DNA of 64,000 nt from Symmetrospora coprosmae (Eukaryota; Basidiomycota; Cystobasidiomycetes; Symmetrosporaceae), in contig VUYT01000004.1 of assembly GCA_008802785.1 (NCBI GenBank), positions 124,001 through 188,000 on the forward strand, in the 5' to 3' direction. A model generated the notes under the pieces. The model did not search any database and was not told the DNA's origin. It saw only the letters and a list, made by a program, of their open reading frames with translations. Positions 32,372 to 45,600 of this stretch are shown here, piece after piece. Both the position numbers and the translations under genes were made by a program. The number at the start of each line of letters is the position of its first letter. The stretch's first letter is position 1.

Positions 32372-33185
32372 AGAAGGACCACAGTCCATGTCTTTGAGGG
32401 GCGGCCGATCTCTCTGTGCACAGGTTTCCAAGCGTCACCCCCGCAGGTCTCGCCGCATCCGCTTCCGCTAGCACACGAGACCCGCTCCAAGTATTTGCTG
32501 TCGTCCTGTAACTGTCGTCTCTTCTCATGTCGCCCTCATCCGTTCCCATCCCAACCCCCTGCCTCCACCTTCCTGCACTCGCGCGAGCTGCTGAAGACCC
32601 GAAGATGTGCCCGCTTCGTCCGAGTATGAGTGTGTAGAAAAGTTGCAAGCAGCCATGGTCTCGATTCGCAGGTCCTCGTACGCAGAGTGAGATATCCCTG
32701 ATTGCTGGGGATCCGAGCTGGGATGCGGCGATCTGCGGGCTGTTCTACAGCTCGCTCCACGCGCAGACGCGTCACAAGCCTCAGCGGAGGTGACATGTAG
32801 TATTCAAGAGCATCTACAATTGGATGCATTCTGGTTGGGGTCTGCTCCGCGGTGTACTTGCGATCTCGTGCGTATAGTCGCCTTCAAGCGGGCTGCCCGC
32901 GCGCTTGCCTCGACTGGCGCCCACCCACAGCGCGCGCGCCCGGGCGCGCCGTGTCCCTGCTCCGCAACACCACTTCGACGCACGAAGAGGGCAACCAGGA
33001 CGGGGACGCTGCGACCAGCATACACCACACCAGCGGGGGATAAGAAGAGGAGGAGATAGGAATAACTCAGAGACCTTCGTCACGGTCCCATCGCGCGACC
33101 GTCAGATAGCGGGCAGAGGGCAGAGAGCGGTACGCCCAGGGCAGTGAGAGGCTCCAGGAGCGAGAATAAAGGGGGGAACAGGGCA
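32372..33185. promoter_or_regulatory. Gap between Ubp15 and B56 genes
   Basis: 814 nt with the Ubp15 3' end and the B56 promoter. Open frames are short and overlap GC-rich low-complexity sequence. No other element was recognised. Confidence 0.4.
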
Positions 33186-36100
33186 ATGAAGAGCCTCCGC
33201 AAGGGAATCGTGAGTCCCTCCATCTTTTGTGAAGGGGATATCCATCCCTCCTGCTGCTGCTGCCCATACTGCTGCTGCTGCTCTGCCGCGTCCAACCGCG
33301 AAGGGCCTGGCCTGGTCGGGTCTGGTCTGGCCGGGTCGGGCTTTGACTGGGAGGAGGAGTGGACCAGGCAGCAGCGGCAGCGGGTCAAGAGGGTAGCACG
33401 CACATGAGCATAGCAGCCGACCCATCTCAGATGCTGAATGCCTCCCTCTTTCTCGTCTCTGATCCTTCTGCACCCTTTCCTGCCCGGCCTGGTGTTGGCC
33501 GCGACCCTGGTTCGCACGCGGCACGGCACATTGGATGGATGCCCCTCCTCCCCAATGCCACAACGATACAACGGCAATTCACATCCGCCACGACTGGCTG
33601 ACACCAGCTCCGGGCCAAGAGCGAGAGAGATGGAAGCAGCAGCAACTCGGGCGCGAACGCTGGGTCGGACCGCGCGGGCTCGGCTGGGGCCAGCAACAGC
33701 AGCGGCGGCGCCGGCGCAAGCGGGGCGAGTGCCGGGCAGGGCAGCAGCAGCAGCGGTAGCGGCAGCCTCAATCGCCAGTCGAGCAACTCGAGCCTGACGA
33801 ATAGCCTCAAGAGCGCTGCGGGCCTTGATGGCGGTAACGGCAGGGGCAGCCCGTCCCACTCGCCCAACTCGTCGAGCAGCAGCGTCAATGCGCTCACGGG
33901 CGGCGCAGCGGGCTCCGGCCCGCACAGTCAGGGGCAAGGGCAGCAACAGCAGCAACAGCAGCAAGCACCTCCGCAGCAGCAGTCGGCCACCTCGAGGGCC
34001 TCTGGCTTCCTCTCATCACTCACTGGCGGCGGCAACCGGAACAATAGCAGCAGCAACAGCAGCGCCCAAGCGAAGCAGGCCCAGCAACAAGCCCAGCAGA
34101 ACCAACAGCAGCAACCTCAGCCACAGGCCACTCCGCCATCTGTCAACCGTATCGCCCAGTACGATGCCCAGAACACATCCAGCCCGCCGATAGTGGTTGT
34201 CAGCCCGGAGAACGTGAGTGGACACATTGAACAGCAGCCTCATGTCAGTGGCCTCCTCGTCCTGTCACGCTCGCATCATGGCTCGGATCGTAGAGAGAAG
34301 GGAGGCGGTCGAGTCACGCAACGCCCGCCTTACCGTCCTCTCACGCCCGCAGCTCGTCAATTCAGTGGCCAACGAGGCACAAGCTGACTTTCCTCCTTGT
34401 CTTCGCGTGCAGGCCGTCATGCCATCCGACCCCATGCCCCACCCTTCGGCTAGCTTCCATCACCCTGCACCCCACGGCAACGTCTCGCTCGCCAACCGCG
34501 GAGCCAACTCCGTCTCTCCGCCTCCACCAGGAGGAGCGACGCCGGCTTCTCCAACCGCTCCCCACCACGGCATGCCATCCCTGCATGGTCCGAACGCTAC
34601 GCCGCCCAAGGCGGGTCCAATCAGCAAGCTGCGGGGCAACGTGCCTGGGCAGGGCACACCTAAAGACACCATTCCCATTGCAAAGACACCGCGAAAGCAG
34701 CGTTCCTCGCGGTTCCATGTCACGGAGAAGATCGACATCAAGCCTTTGCCTGCCCTCATGGACGTTTCTGTGCACGAGAGGCACGACCTCTTTGTCCAGA
34801 AACTCCGTCAGGCGTCTGTCGTCTTTGACTTCAATGACGTCTCGACAGACCTCCAGGGCAAGAACATCAAGGCACAGGCGCTCACCGAGATGCTCGACTT
34901 CATTACGACGCAGAGAGGCGTCATCACGGAGGACATCTACCCAGAGGTCGTCAAGATGGTGCGTCTATTGTCCAGCTCTGCCCTAAGAACCGCACGCCGA
35001 GCTCACGCACGTCTATCTGCCCTCTCTATACAGTTCTCCTCGAACCTGTTCCGATCCATCCCGCCGCCAGTCAACCCATCAGGCGACGCCTATGACCCGG
35101 AAGAGGATGAGCCTGTACTCGAGCTGGCATGGCCGCACCTCCAGATTGTGTACGAGTTCTTCCTGCGCTTCGTCGAGAGTCCCGACTTCAACACCAACAT
35201 CGCCAAGCGGTTCATCGATACTGGCTTTGTTCTTTCGGTATGTTCTCGATGCCTGGTCGGAGTATAGGAGTCTGTACTAACGCTATGCGTACCTCTGGGC
35301 CTTTGTAGCTGCTGGACCTCTTCGACAGCGAAGATCCGCGGGAGCGCGACTTCCTTAAGACGACCCTCCATCGCATCTACGGCAAGTTCCTGAACTTGCG
35401 GGCCTTCATCCGGCGGTCCATCAACTATGTCTTTTATGCGTTTATTTACGACACGGAAAGGCACAACGGCATCGCAGAGCTGCTGGAAATCCTAGGCTCA
35501 ATCATCAATGGCTTCGCCCTCCCGCTCAAGGACGAGCACAAGATCTTCCTGACACGCGTGCTCATCCCGCTCCACAAGGTGAAAGGCCTGACCTTGTACC
35601 ACCCGCAACTCGCCTACTGCGTGGTGCAGTTCCTCGAGAAGGATCCGGCTCTCACGGAAGAAGTTGTGCTGGGTCTCCTGCGCTTCTGGCCTAAGGTCAA
35701 CTCGCCGAAGGAAGTCATGTTCCTCAACGAAGTGGAGGAGATCCTGGACGTCATCGACCCCATCGAGTTCCAGAAGGTCATGGTCCCGCTTTTCAAGCAG
35801 CTCGCGCGCTGTGTCAACAGTCAGCACTTCCAAGTGGCCGAGCGGGCACTCTATTACTGGAATGTGAGCTTGCCGAGAGCGGAAGGCGAGTGTTTTCAAA
35901 GAACACTGCTGACATTCGTTCCGTACATACGACGCAGAACGAATACGTGGTCAACCTCATTAGCGAGAACAACCATGTCATTCTGCCTATCGTGTTCGGC
36001 GCGCTATACTCAAACAGCAAGTCGCACTGGAACCGGCAGATCCACAACCTCGTCTTTACAGCGCTCAAGATCTTCATGGATCTCAACCCGCAATTCTTTG

Positions 36101-36746
36101 ACGAGTGCACGGCCAATTACAAGCAGCAGCGCCTGCAGGAGCGGCAGCGGCAGGTGAACCGGGACGAAGCATGGCAGCACTTGCGCGAGACCATCCTCGA
36201 CAGCACGACGGATCGGAGCAAGCTGCCCGCCAACTTCGATGCGCCTATCCCGCCGATCGAGGTTGCGGACATTTCGCTCATGGACGACGAATACAGCATA
36301 GAAGGGGACGAGCAGATGTCGATGGAAGGGCCGTCCATGGATGAGGCGCAGCTCGCGGCCATGGGAACGGGCGTTGGCGGGATCGACGTCAACAGCCAGG
36401 GCGGCGAACATGGTCAAGGTGCCAATGGCGGTCACCAGCACATGGGCGAGCATACCGACGAGCACGGCGAGCTCCACCAGTTCCCACAGCGCGGTGGGGT
36501 GGGGCCTGGCGCCCCTCCTGGCGCTCCTCCTGGCGCTGGTACGCCAGGCAGAGGAGAGCACGTCCGGCGGAAGTCTGTCATTCCGTTGTCTGCGGACGTC
36601 ATGCGGGAGTGAGTCAAGGAGTCATCATGCGGTAGCGCCGGCCCATTGAAGCTGACACGGTTGCATTCTACAGACTCGCTGGGCATCGCAGCTTGGACGA
36701 TCTTGCACCGCCAAGCAACGAGTACAACGAGAACCAAAGCAGATGA
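33186..36746 (+). CDS. RTS1: PP2A regulatory subunit B56 (Rts1/Par1 type)
   Basis: Targeting subunit of protein phosphatase 2A acting in centromere cohesion, stress and cell-cycle control. Exons: 33186-33209, 33608-34213, 34413-34958, 35034-35237, 35309-35863, 35938-36608 and 36674-36746. The first exon encodes only MKSLRKGI and is followed by a 398-nt intron; the second opens [12 protein letters not shown] and is Ser/Gln-rich. The B56 HEAT-like core runs from [11 protein letters not shown] and [15 protein letters not shown] through [76 protein letters not shown] and [20 protein letters not shown] to [24 protein letters not shown]-rich tail ends ...NEYNENQSR. Family identity is firm; the tiny first exon fits the usual MKxLRKGI-like fungal start. 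Confidence 0.93.
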
Positions 36747-37562
36747 TGAAGCTTATATGGAAACATCTGGCATGGTGCTCGCTCGGGCTCAGCCGTCTGG
36801 CTTGCCCTTACCCGCCCCTCTGCAAGGGTCTACTCTGGCGCAGCGGCGACGCTGCAGGCAATGTGGGCAAATTCGGCAGGCAGGGCTCATGTCGTCACTG
36901 CTGCGTGCTCAGCGTTATCGCCTCCGTCTCATCCGATACAGTCGTACCGCGTTCGTATTGGTCCGCAGGTCCGCAATGTCTGTGTACCGATTACGCTTTG
37001 CCCCTTCCTTTCTGTCCCGTCAGTCCTGTACCAAGTGAACGCCTCTGCAATAGTCTGCTTAGCTTCGTGCAATGCGGGGCTCCGAATGCATGTGCACTCT
37101 GCGAACTCTTGCAGAATGGCTTTCACCCTCAGCCATAAGGAGCAAGCTGGAGGGACTCGGTCGGTGCGATGACTGCTGCACCTTCCCTCGCCCTACGTAT
37201 GCATGCCGCTTAGTGCGGAAGGTGACGCTAATGAAACAACAGCAGCTACTGCAAGCTTGCGACTGTAAAGTGCCCCAATTGACATATTCCACCAGGAGAG
37301 TGGAGACAGAGAGCAGAAGCGTGGAATTAAGGTCAAGAGTCTGCCTCGAGAGAGACCAACGAATGCGACTGAGGTCGTGTGCAAGACAGACGACGGAAGG
37401 GCAACTAAAAGAGGAGAATAAGCGAGCGGAGAATGCTGGTTGATGCTACGAATGATGGACGAGTCAGGCAAAGCTGTAGACAGGACCCCACTCAGCGGAT
37501 GCGGGACACGTATTCGTGTACAGAAGACCCACCGGACCGGACATAGTTGAGTTGCAGCCGCC
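36747..37562. other. Convergent 3' gap between B56 and STK32 genes
   Basis: 816 nt between two stop codons facing each other. It should hold both 3' UTRs and terminators. No coding potential or repeat was recognised. Confidence 0.4.
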
Positions 37563-39710
37563 TCAGTGGGCCATGGCGAAGCGCTGTGAAGTGTCCTGCT
37601 GCTGCTGATGCTGCTGAAGCTGGGCGTCTGACGGCGAGCGAGGGCTATAGTGCTGTGTATCCGGGCCCGGGACTTTCTCACTAAGCTCCATGGCCGGCTG
37701 CGGGTACGTATAAGGGCCGCCGGCGTGCGACTGCTGGAAGGACGGGTCGCGGCTGCCGTTTCCATTGGCAGGGTTGGCGGCCGCTGATGGCGGACGTTGA
37801 GCGTCAACAGATGGCGTGTGCACGCGAGACGAGGCGGGCTGGTCTTCTATCGATAGGACCTTGCTGCCCATCGTGATGGTGGACGTAGTCTGCCCTTGCG
37901 GATCCGGGAACCATGCTGACCGCGCGAGGCGTGCTATCAGTCTTGTAGCATTCAGCACAGACAGGATCCAGGGACAACCACTCACACTTTCTCGTCATTT
38001 GCGTGTGGTCGTACACCACTGCGAGAGGACGAGAAGCGAGAACAATGAGTGAGTCCAGCGAATTGCCCCAGGTCCTGGGTACCAGCGGTCAGACCTACAG
38101 AACGTCTCCTCCATCAACCGCATCTCGTCGCTCATGGTCGCCACGTCGGCGTTCTTTGGGTTCCTCTTCTTTGCTTTTAGCGGATTGTCTTCGAGCAGCA
38201 GCTCCTCCAGCTCGTGCGTCGCGTCAAAGTTTGCTTTTTTGCTGTCGGGCTCAAACGGCGGGGTGAGCGTCTTTGCTTCGAGCGAGGGCCAGTCGATCCC
38301 CCGGAACCAGGGATGCCGCTTCAGGGCTTCGAGCCCGCCGGCGCCTTTGCAGCCTAGGCGCTTGTTGAGATCTCGTTCCAGGAGCTACGCGTACGAGGGG
38401 TTTAACACCACACATCAAAGCGTCAGCTGATGGGAGACGTGTAAATGGCACACAGCGGCGCCAGGCAGAGCCGAGATGAAGAGGAGATTGGCCGCACCCC
38501 GCGCAAAAAGTCCATGCATTCGTCGCTGACGGCTTGCGGCGGCGCTTCTGGGACCTTGAGCGAGTCGCGCAAGATGCACTGCGTGAGTGCGGAATTGGTC
38601 TTGCCCCTGAACGGCCGTTTGCCAAAGAGCAGCTCCCACGCCGTGACGCCGAGGCTCCACCAGTCGACCGTGTACGTGTACCCGCGCTTGACGAGGACCT
38701 CGGGCGCCATGTAGGCCATCGAGCCTGCTATCGACGTCAGGGCGCGCCGCTCCGTGTAGTGCACGGCAATGTTGAAGTCGGTCAGGTGCGCATGCCCCTT
38801 TTCGTCGAGCAGAATGTTGTCGGGCTTGATGTCTCTACACGCGGCGCGCGTACGGGTGTCAAACACGATGGAGGGGAAGTCACGTGTCAGCCTTTTGCGG
38901 TGGCCCGCTGGTGGGATGCTATCGATCAATGTGCGCGCTCGCAGTGTCGGCCGCCTGATGAGACGCACCGATGCACAATGCCCTTCCGATGGAGATAGTC
39001 GAGGCCGACGGCCGTCTCGGCTACGAGGAAGCGGACGGCCTCCTCTGCCATGTGCCCTGTCCGGTCGAGGTGGAAGCGCAGGTCCCCTCCGAGCATGAGA
39101 TCGAGGACCATGAAGAGGTTCTCGTCATCTTGGAAGGCGTATCGCAGGTTGCACACAAACGGGCAGTCAATCTCTTCGAGGAGACGGCGTTCCTGGATGA
39201 TGTTCTGCACGGCGTGCTGCTTGATGCAGCGCTGGAGGCGGCCGACGGCAGCGAGGCAGATCAGATCAGATCAGTAGGAAGGGTGCACAAGGGACAATGC
39301 AAGGGTATCAGCCCGCTGCGCTTTCCCGCTGTGCTGCCGTGCAGTCTTGCGCATCCCTTCAAGGGTGTCCCTCCGTCTCAGCACGAGGCGAGCGACGGCC
39401 GCAGCAGCCCGGGAGGGCGGCCGTCGCGTGGCGGACGTTTGGCGAAGTCCCGACTCACAGCCTTGTTGATGTATTTGAGAGCATACAGCGCCTTTGTCTG
39501 CTTGTGCTGGACCACGCGGACCTGCAATTGCGATGCGATGCATCGATATCAGCGCCCTCCATGATGGTCCTGTCGCGTCGACCCACCCACCTTGCCGAAT
39601 GCGCCCTTGCCCACTGAGCGGAGGAGATAGAAGTGCCACAGATCCACGGGCGAGTCAAAGTCGATTTGCTGTGTGAGGAGTAGCATACACGGCGTGACCG
39701 GTGGTCAGCG

Positions 39711-39741
<31 letters not shown>

Positions 39742-39786
39742 ATTGCTCGTCCATCCCACCTCTGGCTTGCAGCACAGGGCGCCCAT
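37563..39786 (-). CDS. STK32/YANK-type AGC protein kinase with dual-acylation N-terminus
   Basis: Serine/threonine kinase of the YANK group, poorly characterised in fungi. Start ATG 39786: exon 1 (39786-39760) encodes only MGALCCKPE, a myristoyl-Gly plus palmitoyl-Cys signal that predicts membrane anchoring. Exon 2 (39668-39591) continues [19 protein letters not shown] and GKGAFGK. Later exons give [70 protein letters not shown] and [12 protein letters not shown] in place of DFG is typical of this group. [70 protein letters not shown] and a Q/P-rich tail ending AMAH follow. Six or more introns are needed. Intron 1 contains a (CTG)n repeat. Family identity is firm; pathway unknown. Confidence 0.9.
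39711..39741. repeat. (CTG)n trinucleotide repeat in intron 1 of the STK32-like kinase gene
   Basis: About ten uninterrupted TGC/CTG units on the plus strand (CAG sense on the other). It lies inside the predicted 91-nt intron between the MGALCCKPE exon and the exon opening QIDFDSP, so its length could vary without changing the protein. Confidence 0.85.
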
Positions 39787-40137
39787 CCTGACGACGGGCG
39801 GCGAGCGCGCGAGGATTGAACGGGCTTGAGCAGTCGACGCAGTCCGATCCAATTCCCGCTACTGCTCTGCTGCTGTGGATCTGCTGCTGCTGTTGTTGTA
39901 TATGTATATGCTCCCTCTCTCCCCTCTATCCTGGTGGTCCAAGCTGGAAACGCGCGGGCGGGCACGAGGTCTGGCTGTCTGTCCCCTTGGTAGTAGAGAG
40001 CAGCCCGCGGCCAACTGACAACCTTATTAACGAGAAAGGCCCACAGCCACTGCAGCAATCCATACACATTCCGTTCCATCGGTGACATTCATTACTACAT
40101 ACAGGCAGTCTTCCTCGTACCCACACCCCCTGCTGCC
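39787..40137. promoter_or_regulatory. Divergent promoter of STK32 and glutamate 5-kinase genes
   Basis: 351 nt between two divergent ATGs. Further CTG/TTG trinucleotide runs occur near 39870-39900. No binding site was recognised. Confidence 0.45.
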
Positions 40138-42447
40138 ATGCGGAACCCTCGGAGGCAGCATCCGCACTCATCTGCGAACGCGAGTCACGGCGGCGACGCG
40201 CTCGAACAGTCACACCAGCAGCAGCAGCATCCAGACCATACTCACTCGCACACACATACAGGCCTCGTGCGTCTACCCGACATTCAAGAGTGTCGCGGAC
40301 CCTCTCTCCATCCTCGTCCAGGCTCCATTGACGCTCCTCTCCTCCCATCCTCGCTTTCTCGCCGCAGACCATCGTCATAAAGCTCGGAAGCACGTCCATC
40401 GTCTCGGAGAAGGACCTGCAGCCCCAGCTCGCCCTCCTCTCGGCAATCACAGAGACGGTATGCGCACTCCGAAAGCTCGGCCACCGCGTCGTCCTCGTGT
40501 CGAGCGGGGCACAGGCAATGGGCCTCAAGCGCATGGAGCTAAAGAAAAAATCCAAAGTACTCGCAGAACGGCAGGTGCGTCGAGACTTTCTCTAATGCAG
40601 CTGCTTGTGACGGCTAGACCGGCTGACGCGCCGGCGTGTCTCACTCCCCGTTTCAGGCCCTCGCAGCCATCGGACAGGGTCGCTTGATAGCCCTCTGGGA
40701 TAACCTCTTCAGCTTGCTAGGGCAGCCCATCGCTCAGGTCCTCCTCACGCGGAGCGATGTCATGGATGTAAGCACCCTGGCGCGTCTTTCTGGCGTGGTT
40801 ACGACCAAGTCAAGCCCCGCCTCCATAGCTGCCGTTCGAGCGTGTTGACGCACGCACACAGCTGCTGACTCGCGATACCGCCATTCTCCGGCCCTTACCA
40901 GCGCTCCCGCTACCTCAACTCGACCCGCGCCCTATCGGCCCTGCTCAATTACGGCGTCGTCCCCATCGTCAACGAGAACGACACCATCTCGGTCTCTGAG
41001 ATAAAGTTTGGCGACAACGACACCTTGTCCGCCATCACCGCGAGCATGGTGCAGGCCGACTACCTCTTCCTTCTCACGGACGTCGACTGCCTGTACACGG
41101 AGAACCCGCGCCGCTTCCCAGATACGGCGAAGCCCGTCCGCATCGTCCGCGACATTGAGACGCTCCGCGAGCTCGTCTCGACCGCGACCCTCGGCTCGTC
41201 CCTCGGCACGGGAGGCATGGAGACAAAGCTCATCGCCGCCGAGCTCGCCACGGCGGCCGGCGTCGCCACCGTTATCACGCACGGCAGGCGTCCCAGCTCC
41301 ATCTTGGAGATTGTCAGCAAGGATGCGCTCCTCGATCTGCCCGAAGTGGACGAGGCAGCGGAGCCAGCTTTAATGACATCTCGTACGGAAGCGGAAGGGC
41401 AAGGCTCTGCAACGGACGCAGGGCCCACAACCGCCGCAGCCGCAGCCGCAGCCAATCGAGCGCCGGAACCCCAATCGCAGCAGGCGGCCCGGGACGAAGC
41501 CTACATGCACGAGACGCCGCTCCACACCATCTTCGTGCCCAAGGAGACGCCGCTCAGCGACCGGCGGTGGTGGGTCCTGCACGGCCTGAAGCCACGAGGG
41601 CGCATCATCATCGACGAGGGCGCCTACCGGGCGATTGCGCGCTCGTCGACGCACGCGTCCGCCGGCTCGCGGTATCCCGCTGCCAGCCAGCCATCGCCCA
41701 TCGTGCCTCTGCTCGTGCAGGCCACTGCAGCTATCGCTAGTGCAGCTGCCGCGGGACCTGCGACGTCCGCGTCCGCTGTTGCGGAAACTAGCAAAGACCG
41801 CTCGCCCTCGCACTCGAGCGGATCGACGGGGAATGGCGGCCGCCTCCTGCCTGCGGGCGTCATTGCGGTCGAAGGGACGTTCGCAGCAGGGCAGGCTGTG
41901 ACGGTCGTAGTGCAGAAAAAGCGGCGAGGCGGGAGGAACGCAGCAGAGCGGGCACCGCGGCAGGACCGTCGCGAACGGAAGGACTCTGCCACGGCAGGAA
42001 CGAGAAGCGACGCTGCAGCTGCTCTCCCGCCATCAATGTCATCGAGCATAATCTCGGAGACAGGTCACTCGCTCGATACGCCCGAGCAGAGTCGCCCACC
42101 TTCGCCAATAGCGCAGCGCTCGCGCACGCAGCGGCAGAGAGGAGACTATCACTCTACAACGGAAGATCAGGACGACGATGACGAGGCCGAGGGGGAAGCC
42201 GAGGAGCAGATCGAGTTTGGACGAGGGCTGGCAAACTACAACTCGCAAGAAATCGACAAGATCAAGGGGCACAAGAGGTAAATGGCAGGCATGGCTCTCA
42301 CTCAAGCTTCTCCAGGCGCATCCGTCTGACATCCTTCTTTCTTGACGGGACCACGTCGGCAGCTCGGAGATCGAGAAGATTCTTGGCTACATAGAAGCGG
42401 AGCATTGCGTCGAGAGCATAACGAGCTTGAAACGGCTTGTGTTGTAG
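40138..42447 (+). CDS. PRO1: Glutamate 5-kinase (Pro1) with interrupted PUA domain
   Basis: First enzyme of proline synthesis, phosphorylating glutamate. Exons: 40138-40266, 40368-40574, 40657-40767, 40902-42277 and 42363-42447, 635 aa, larger than the usual ~370-450 aa. A His/Gln-rich N-terminal tail precedes the amino-acid-kinase domain: [100 protein letters not shown] and [15 protein letters not shown]. The C-terminal PUA domain is recognisable but broken by two inserts. [20 protein letters not shown] is separated from [20 protein letters not shown] by an A/S/P-rich insert. [19 protein letters not shown] then follows an acidic insert. The identity is firm; feedback control through PUA may differ. 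Confidence 0.93.
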
Positions 42448-42604
42448 ATCGGCATCACTGCGTCTGGCTGGCATTACGGGTTCCATCGCCCAGTGCTGTA
42501 AAGCTGCAAGCGCTACAGGCCTTGATTGAAGTTTGCGCTAACGTACGGACAACATGACACGAACATGGCCGAATGGGTAACCTCCTTGATCCTCGTGAAC
42601 GCTC

Positions 42605-45600
42605 TCAAAACATCGCTCGCCTCCTCTTTCCAGGCGGCGGGAGTGCCTCCGTCTCTTCTGATTGCTGGCTCATCTGACTCGCGGAGAATCGAGGCGGCGA
42701 GTCTGGCACGCCGGCGAGCGAGTCGAGGTCGTCTTCTCTCTGCCCAACTTCTGGAGTCGAGGCTCTGTCTACCGAAGGCGCATCTGGGGTACCGGCAGCC
42801 GCTGGCGAGGGGGGAGCCGGGAATGTAGGTGTCCCTCCGAGGAGCAGGCTTCCAGCGAAGGGAGGAGGCGAGGCCTCACGAACGCGCTTGGCGGGGACTG
42901 TCTTGCGGCGAGGCAGAGCACTTGTGTCGCTTGCCCGTCCCGCACCCGGCATGACCGCATCGTCATCCTCGTCGCCATCGTCGGCTAGGTCCGTCGATGG
43001 TGCACTGGGCGTGTCAGCCGCAGCCGGTGCCGCTTCCTTGCGCGTAGCAGGCCTAGCCGTGGGCTTTTGCACCTGAGGTCGGGCCGGCAACAAGGCCTCC
43101 TCATCGTCCATGTCGACATCGCTGTCCTCGTCTGCGTACTGAGCCGTCCCGATATTGGAAGCTCGGGCACTTCGCCTGCTGGGTAGAGCCGTCTCGCGTA
43201 CAGTCTTCGGCTTTGCTGCAGCTCTAGGTTTGGCCGCACGGGGCATCTTGAAGCCTTCTCCATCCTCACGTCCATTGCCGTCGCCGCTGTCCTGCCCGTT
43301 CTCGCCCGACGCATCGGTGGTCTTCTTCACCTGCCTGCGTGCTGCTGCCTTGATGCCTGGGTTAGAAAAGTTGCATTTATCAGCAGGTGTAGGCCAGACT
43401 GATCACGTTGCAGAATTTACCTGTGTCCTTCGACATTAGCGAGACGAGCTTCTTCTCATAGGCTCGGTACGGCTCCCAGTACTTGGAAGTGGCGCTCGGT
43501 ACAACCGAATGGTTCTCAAAGGCCTTGACGACGTGCGCATGGATCGACGCGGCCTCTTTGCCGGTGAGGCCTGCAGCGCACAGCGTGAGGGCCTTGAACA
43601 TGGCCAAAGCCTTGTTTCGCGACGTGTTCTTGTCCTGGCTTTCGAGCGTAGCGACTTTACTTGCAACGTGGTCGATGCTGGCGGTGTGCAGGCTGACGAG
43701 ATCCCTGGAAGGCAGGCGCTTGACAATGCTGAAGCCCTTGCGGACGACAATGTGATTCGAGAGGAGGCGTGCCAGAGCCATGAAGTGCGCATCGGACCTC
43801 GATGCTGATTTGAGGTACAGGCCAAGCGCCTGCAGGAGGGGGACGTAGGCATTCAAGTCAGTCAGACTCGATCGAAGGGACCGGACGGAAGGCTACGCAC
43901 CGCCTTGAGACTGTCAGTGACAACGCCAGCGACGGCCGATCCAGCATCGCCGAGAACCCCATAGTGCCTGAGAGCTTCGGCTAGCCATTTGTTGCATTCG
44001 TCATAGAAGGGGCCGAACCGATCGTGATGGGCGAGCACCGTCGAAGCGTGCGTCAGATCGATGACGTCCGTGCACAGCGCTCTTGAGAAAGAGGCGATAA
44101 GATCGTTGAAGGCGTATTCAGCGGCGTGCTGAGCGAGTGTCTGTGGCTTGAAGGGCACCGAGCGGGATTCATCAATCTCGTTGTTCCCGCCTCTACCGGC
44201 AGAGGCTTTCCTGTTCTTCCCGACCACAGCCGGCTGCTCCTCGTCTAGCTCGTCCTCTGACTCGTTCACAATATCGTCGTCCTCGGCGCTGGCGCAGATC
44301 ATGCTCGCGTAGCGTTCGATTTGAGCTTGCACAAAGCCAGCACATCGATACTGCGCCTGGATGTCAAGCTCCACCTCATCCACCGGATCCTCCGTCGCCG
44401 CATATCGGTTCTTGGCGACAATGCGGAGGTCAAGCAGAGCTTTGAAGGCTGCCGTCTTGATGCCGTCGGGGATGTTGGCGAGACCACGCCCGAGAGCGTA
44501 CTCTGTCGCACGCTCAACCAGCATGTCGCGCAGTTCGATGACTGCCGTTGGCGTCTGCTCGTCTGCGGACAGCTTGACGATCCTCCAAAGCAGGTCGATT
44601 GAGAGCAGCTCCAGTGTACGTGAAACCATCTGTGCGGGACGAGGGGGGACCAATGGCCATGTCAGCGCAACTCGCAACGTCACTTCCAGCGACTTGCCTG
44701 CTTACCTTCTCTTCCTCAGTGAAGCCCATGGATCCCCTGTCGAGGATCTCGGTGACGATGTCGACAATGGATGAGGCGTTGCCATCTTCCTTCTCGTCCA
44801 TGACCGCGGTGACGTCCCAGTTCTTTGCGATCATGGTCAACCTCGTAAGGCTAGTTTCGAGCTGTCCAATGGTGTCCTCGTCGAGCACAGCCTTGTGCAG
44901 CTCCGCTTCCGAAGCAATCTTCCGCAATGGAGCCAGAACCGCCTGCTTAAGTTGAGCCTTCTTCTCCTTGTTGGTCGCAGCGAGGCTGTTGGCTGCCGCA
45001 AAGAAGCGGATCGTCTCCATTGCGCGCTCGAGGATGAGGACGTCCGTGTGCGAAAGGTACTGCTTGGTCACGTCGTCCCAGAGCGACTCGTAGCTCGACA
45101 CGACGCGCATGTCGAGGTACATGTCCAGCTTCATCTGCTGGGGCAGCACCAATAGCAGCAGGCATCGCGTCGGATCTGCCTGATGTCGCGCGAAGAGAGC
45201 AGGCAGCGTCCGCACAAGGGACCGCGTGAGAGTCTCGAGGATCTTATCGCGCTCATCGTCCGCGGTGACGGGGAGCAGCGTGGCCCGGTAGTGTGCGGTG
45301 CGGATTGAGCTGACGAGGGCGCCGAGCATGAGAGTCTCCTCGTCCTCCTCGAGGCGGTAGTTCTTGTCGGCCTGATTGCCGGAGGGCTGACCTTCAGTCT
45401 GGTCCTGTTGCTTCTGGCTGCCAGTCTGCTTCGGCGGCCGCATACCGCCATTGCTGTAGGTGCCGGTCGTGGCGGTCTCACTCGCGCCTCCGTCGCTTGA
45501 GGCTGAATGGTCGAGCATGAGGTAGTCAAGGATGCTCTGCCAGTTCTGCAGCAGGACGACGTCCTTCCGGAGACACTCTATAGCCATGGTAAGTCTGTCC

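Noticed and set aside
33080-33964. 294-codon minus-strand frame opposite B56 exon 2
   Set aside because: Its Leu/Ala/Arg-rich text is the complement of Ser/Gln/Gly repeats in B56; no family features.
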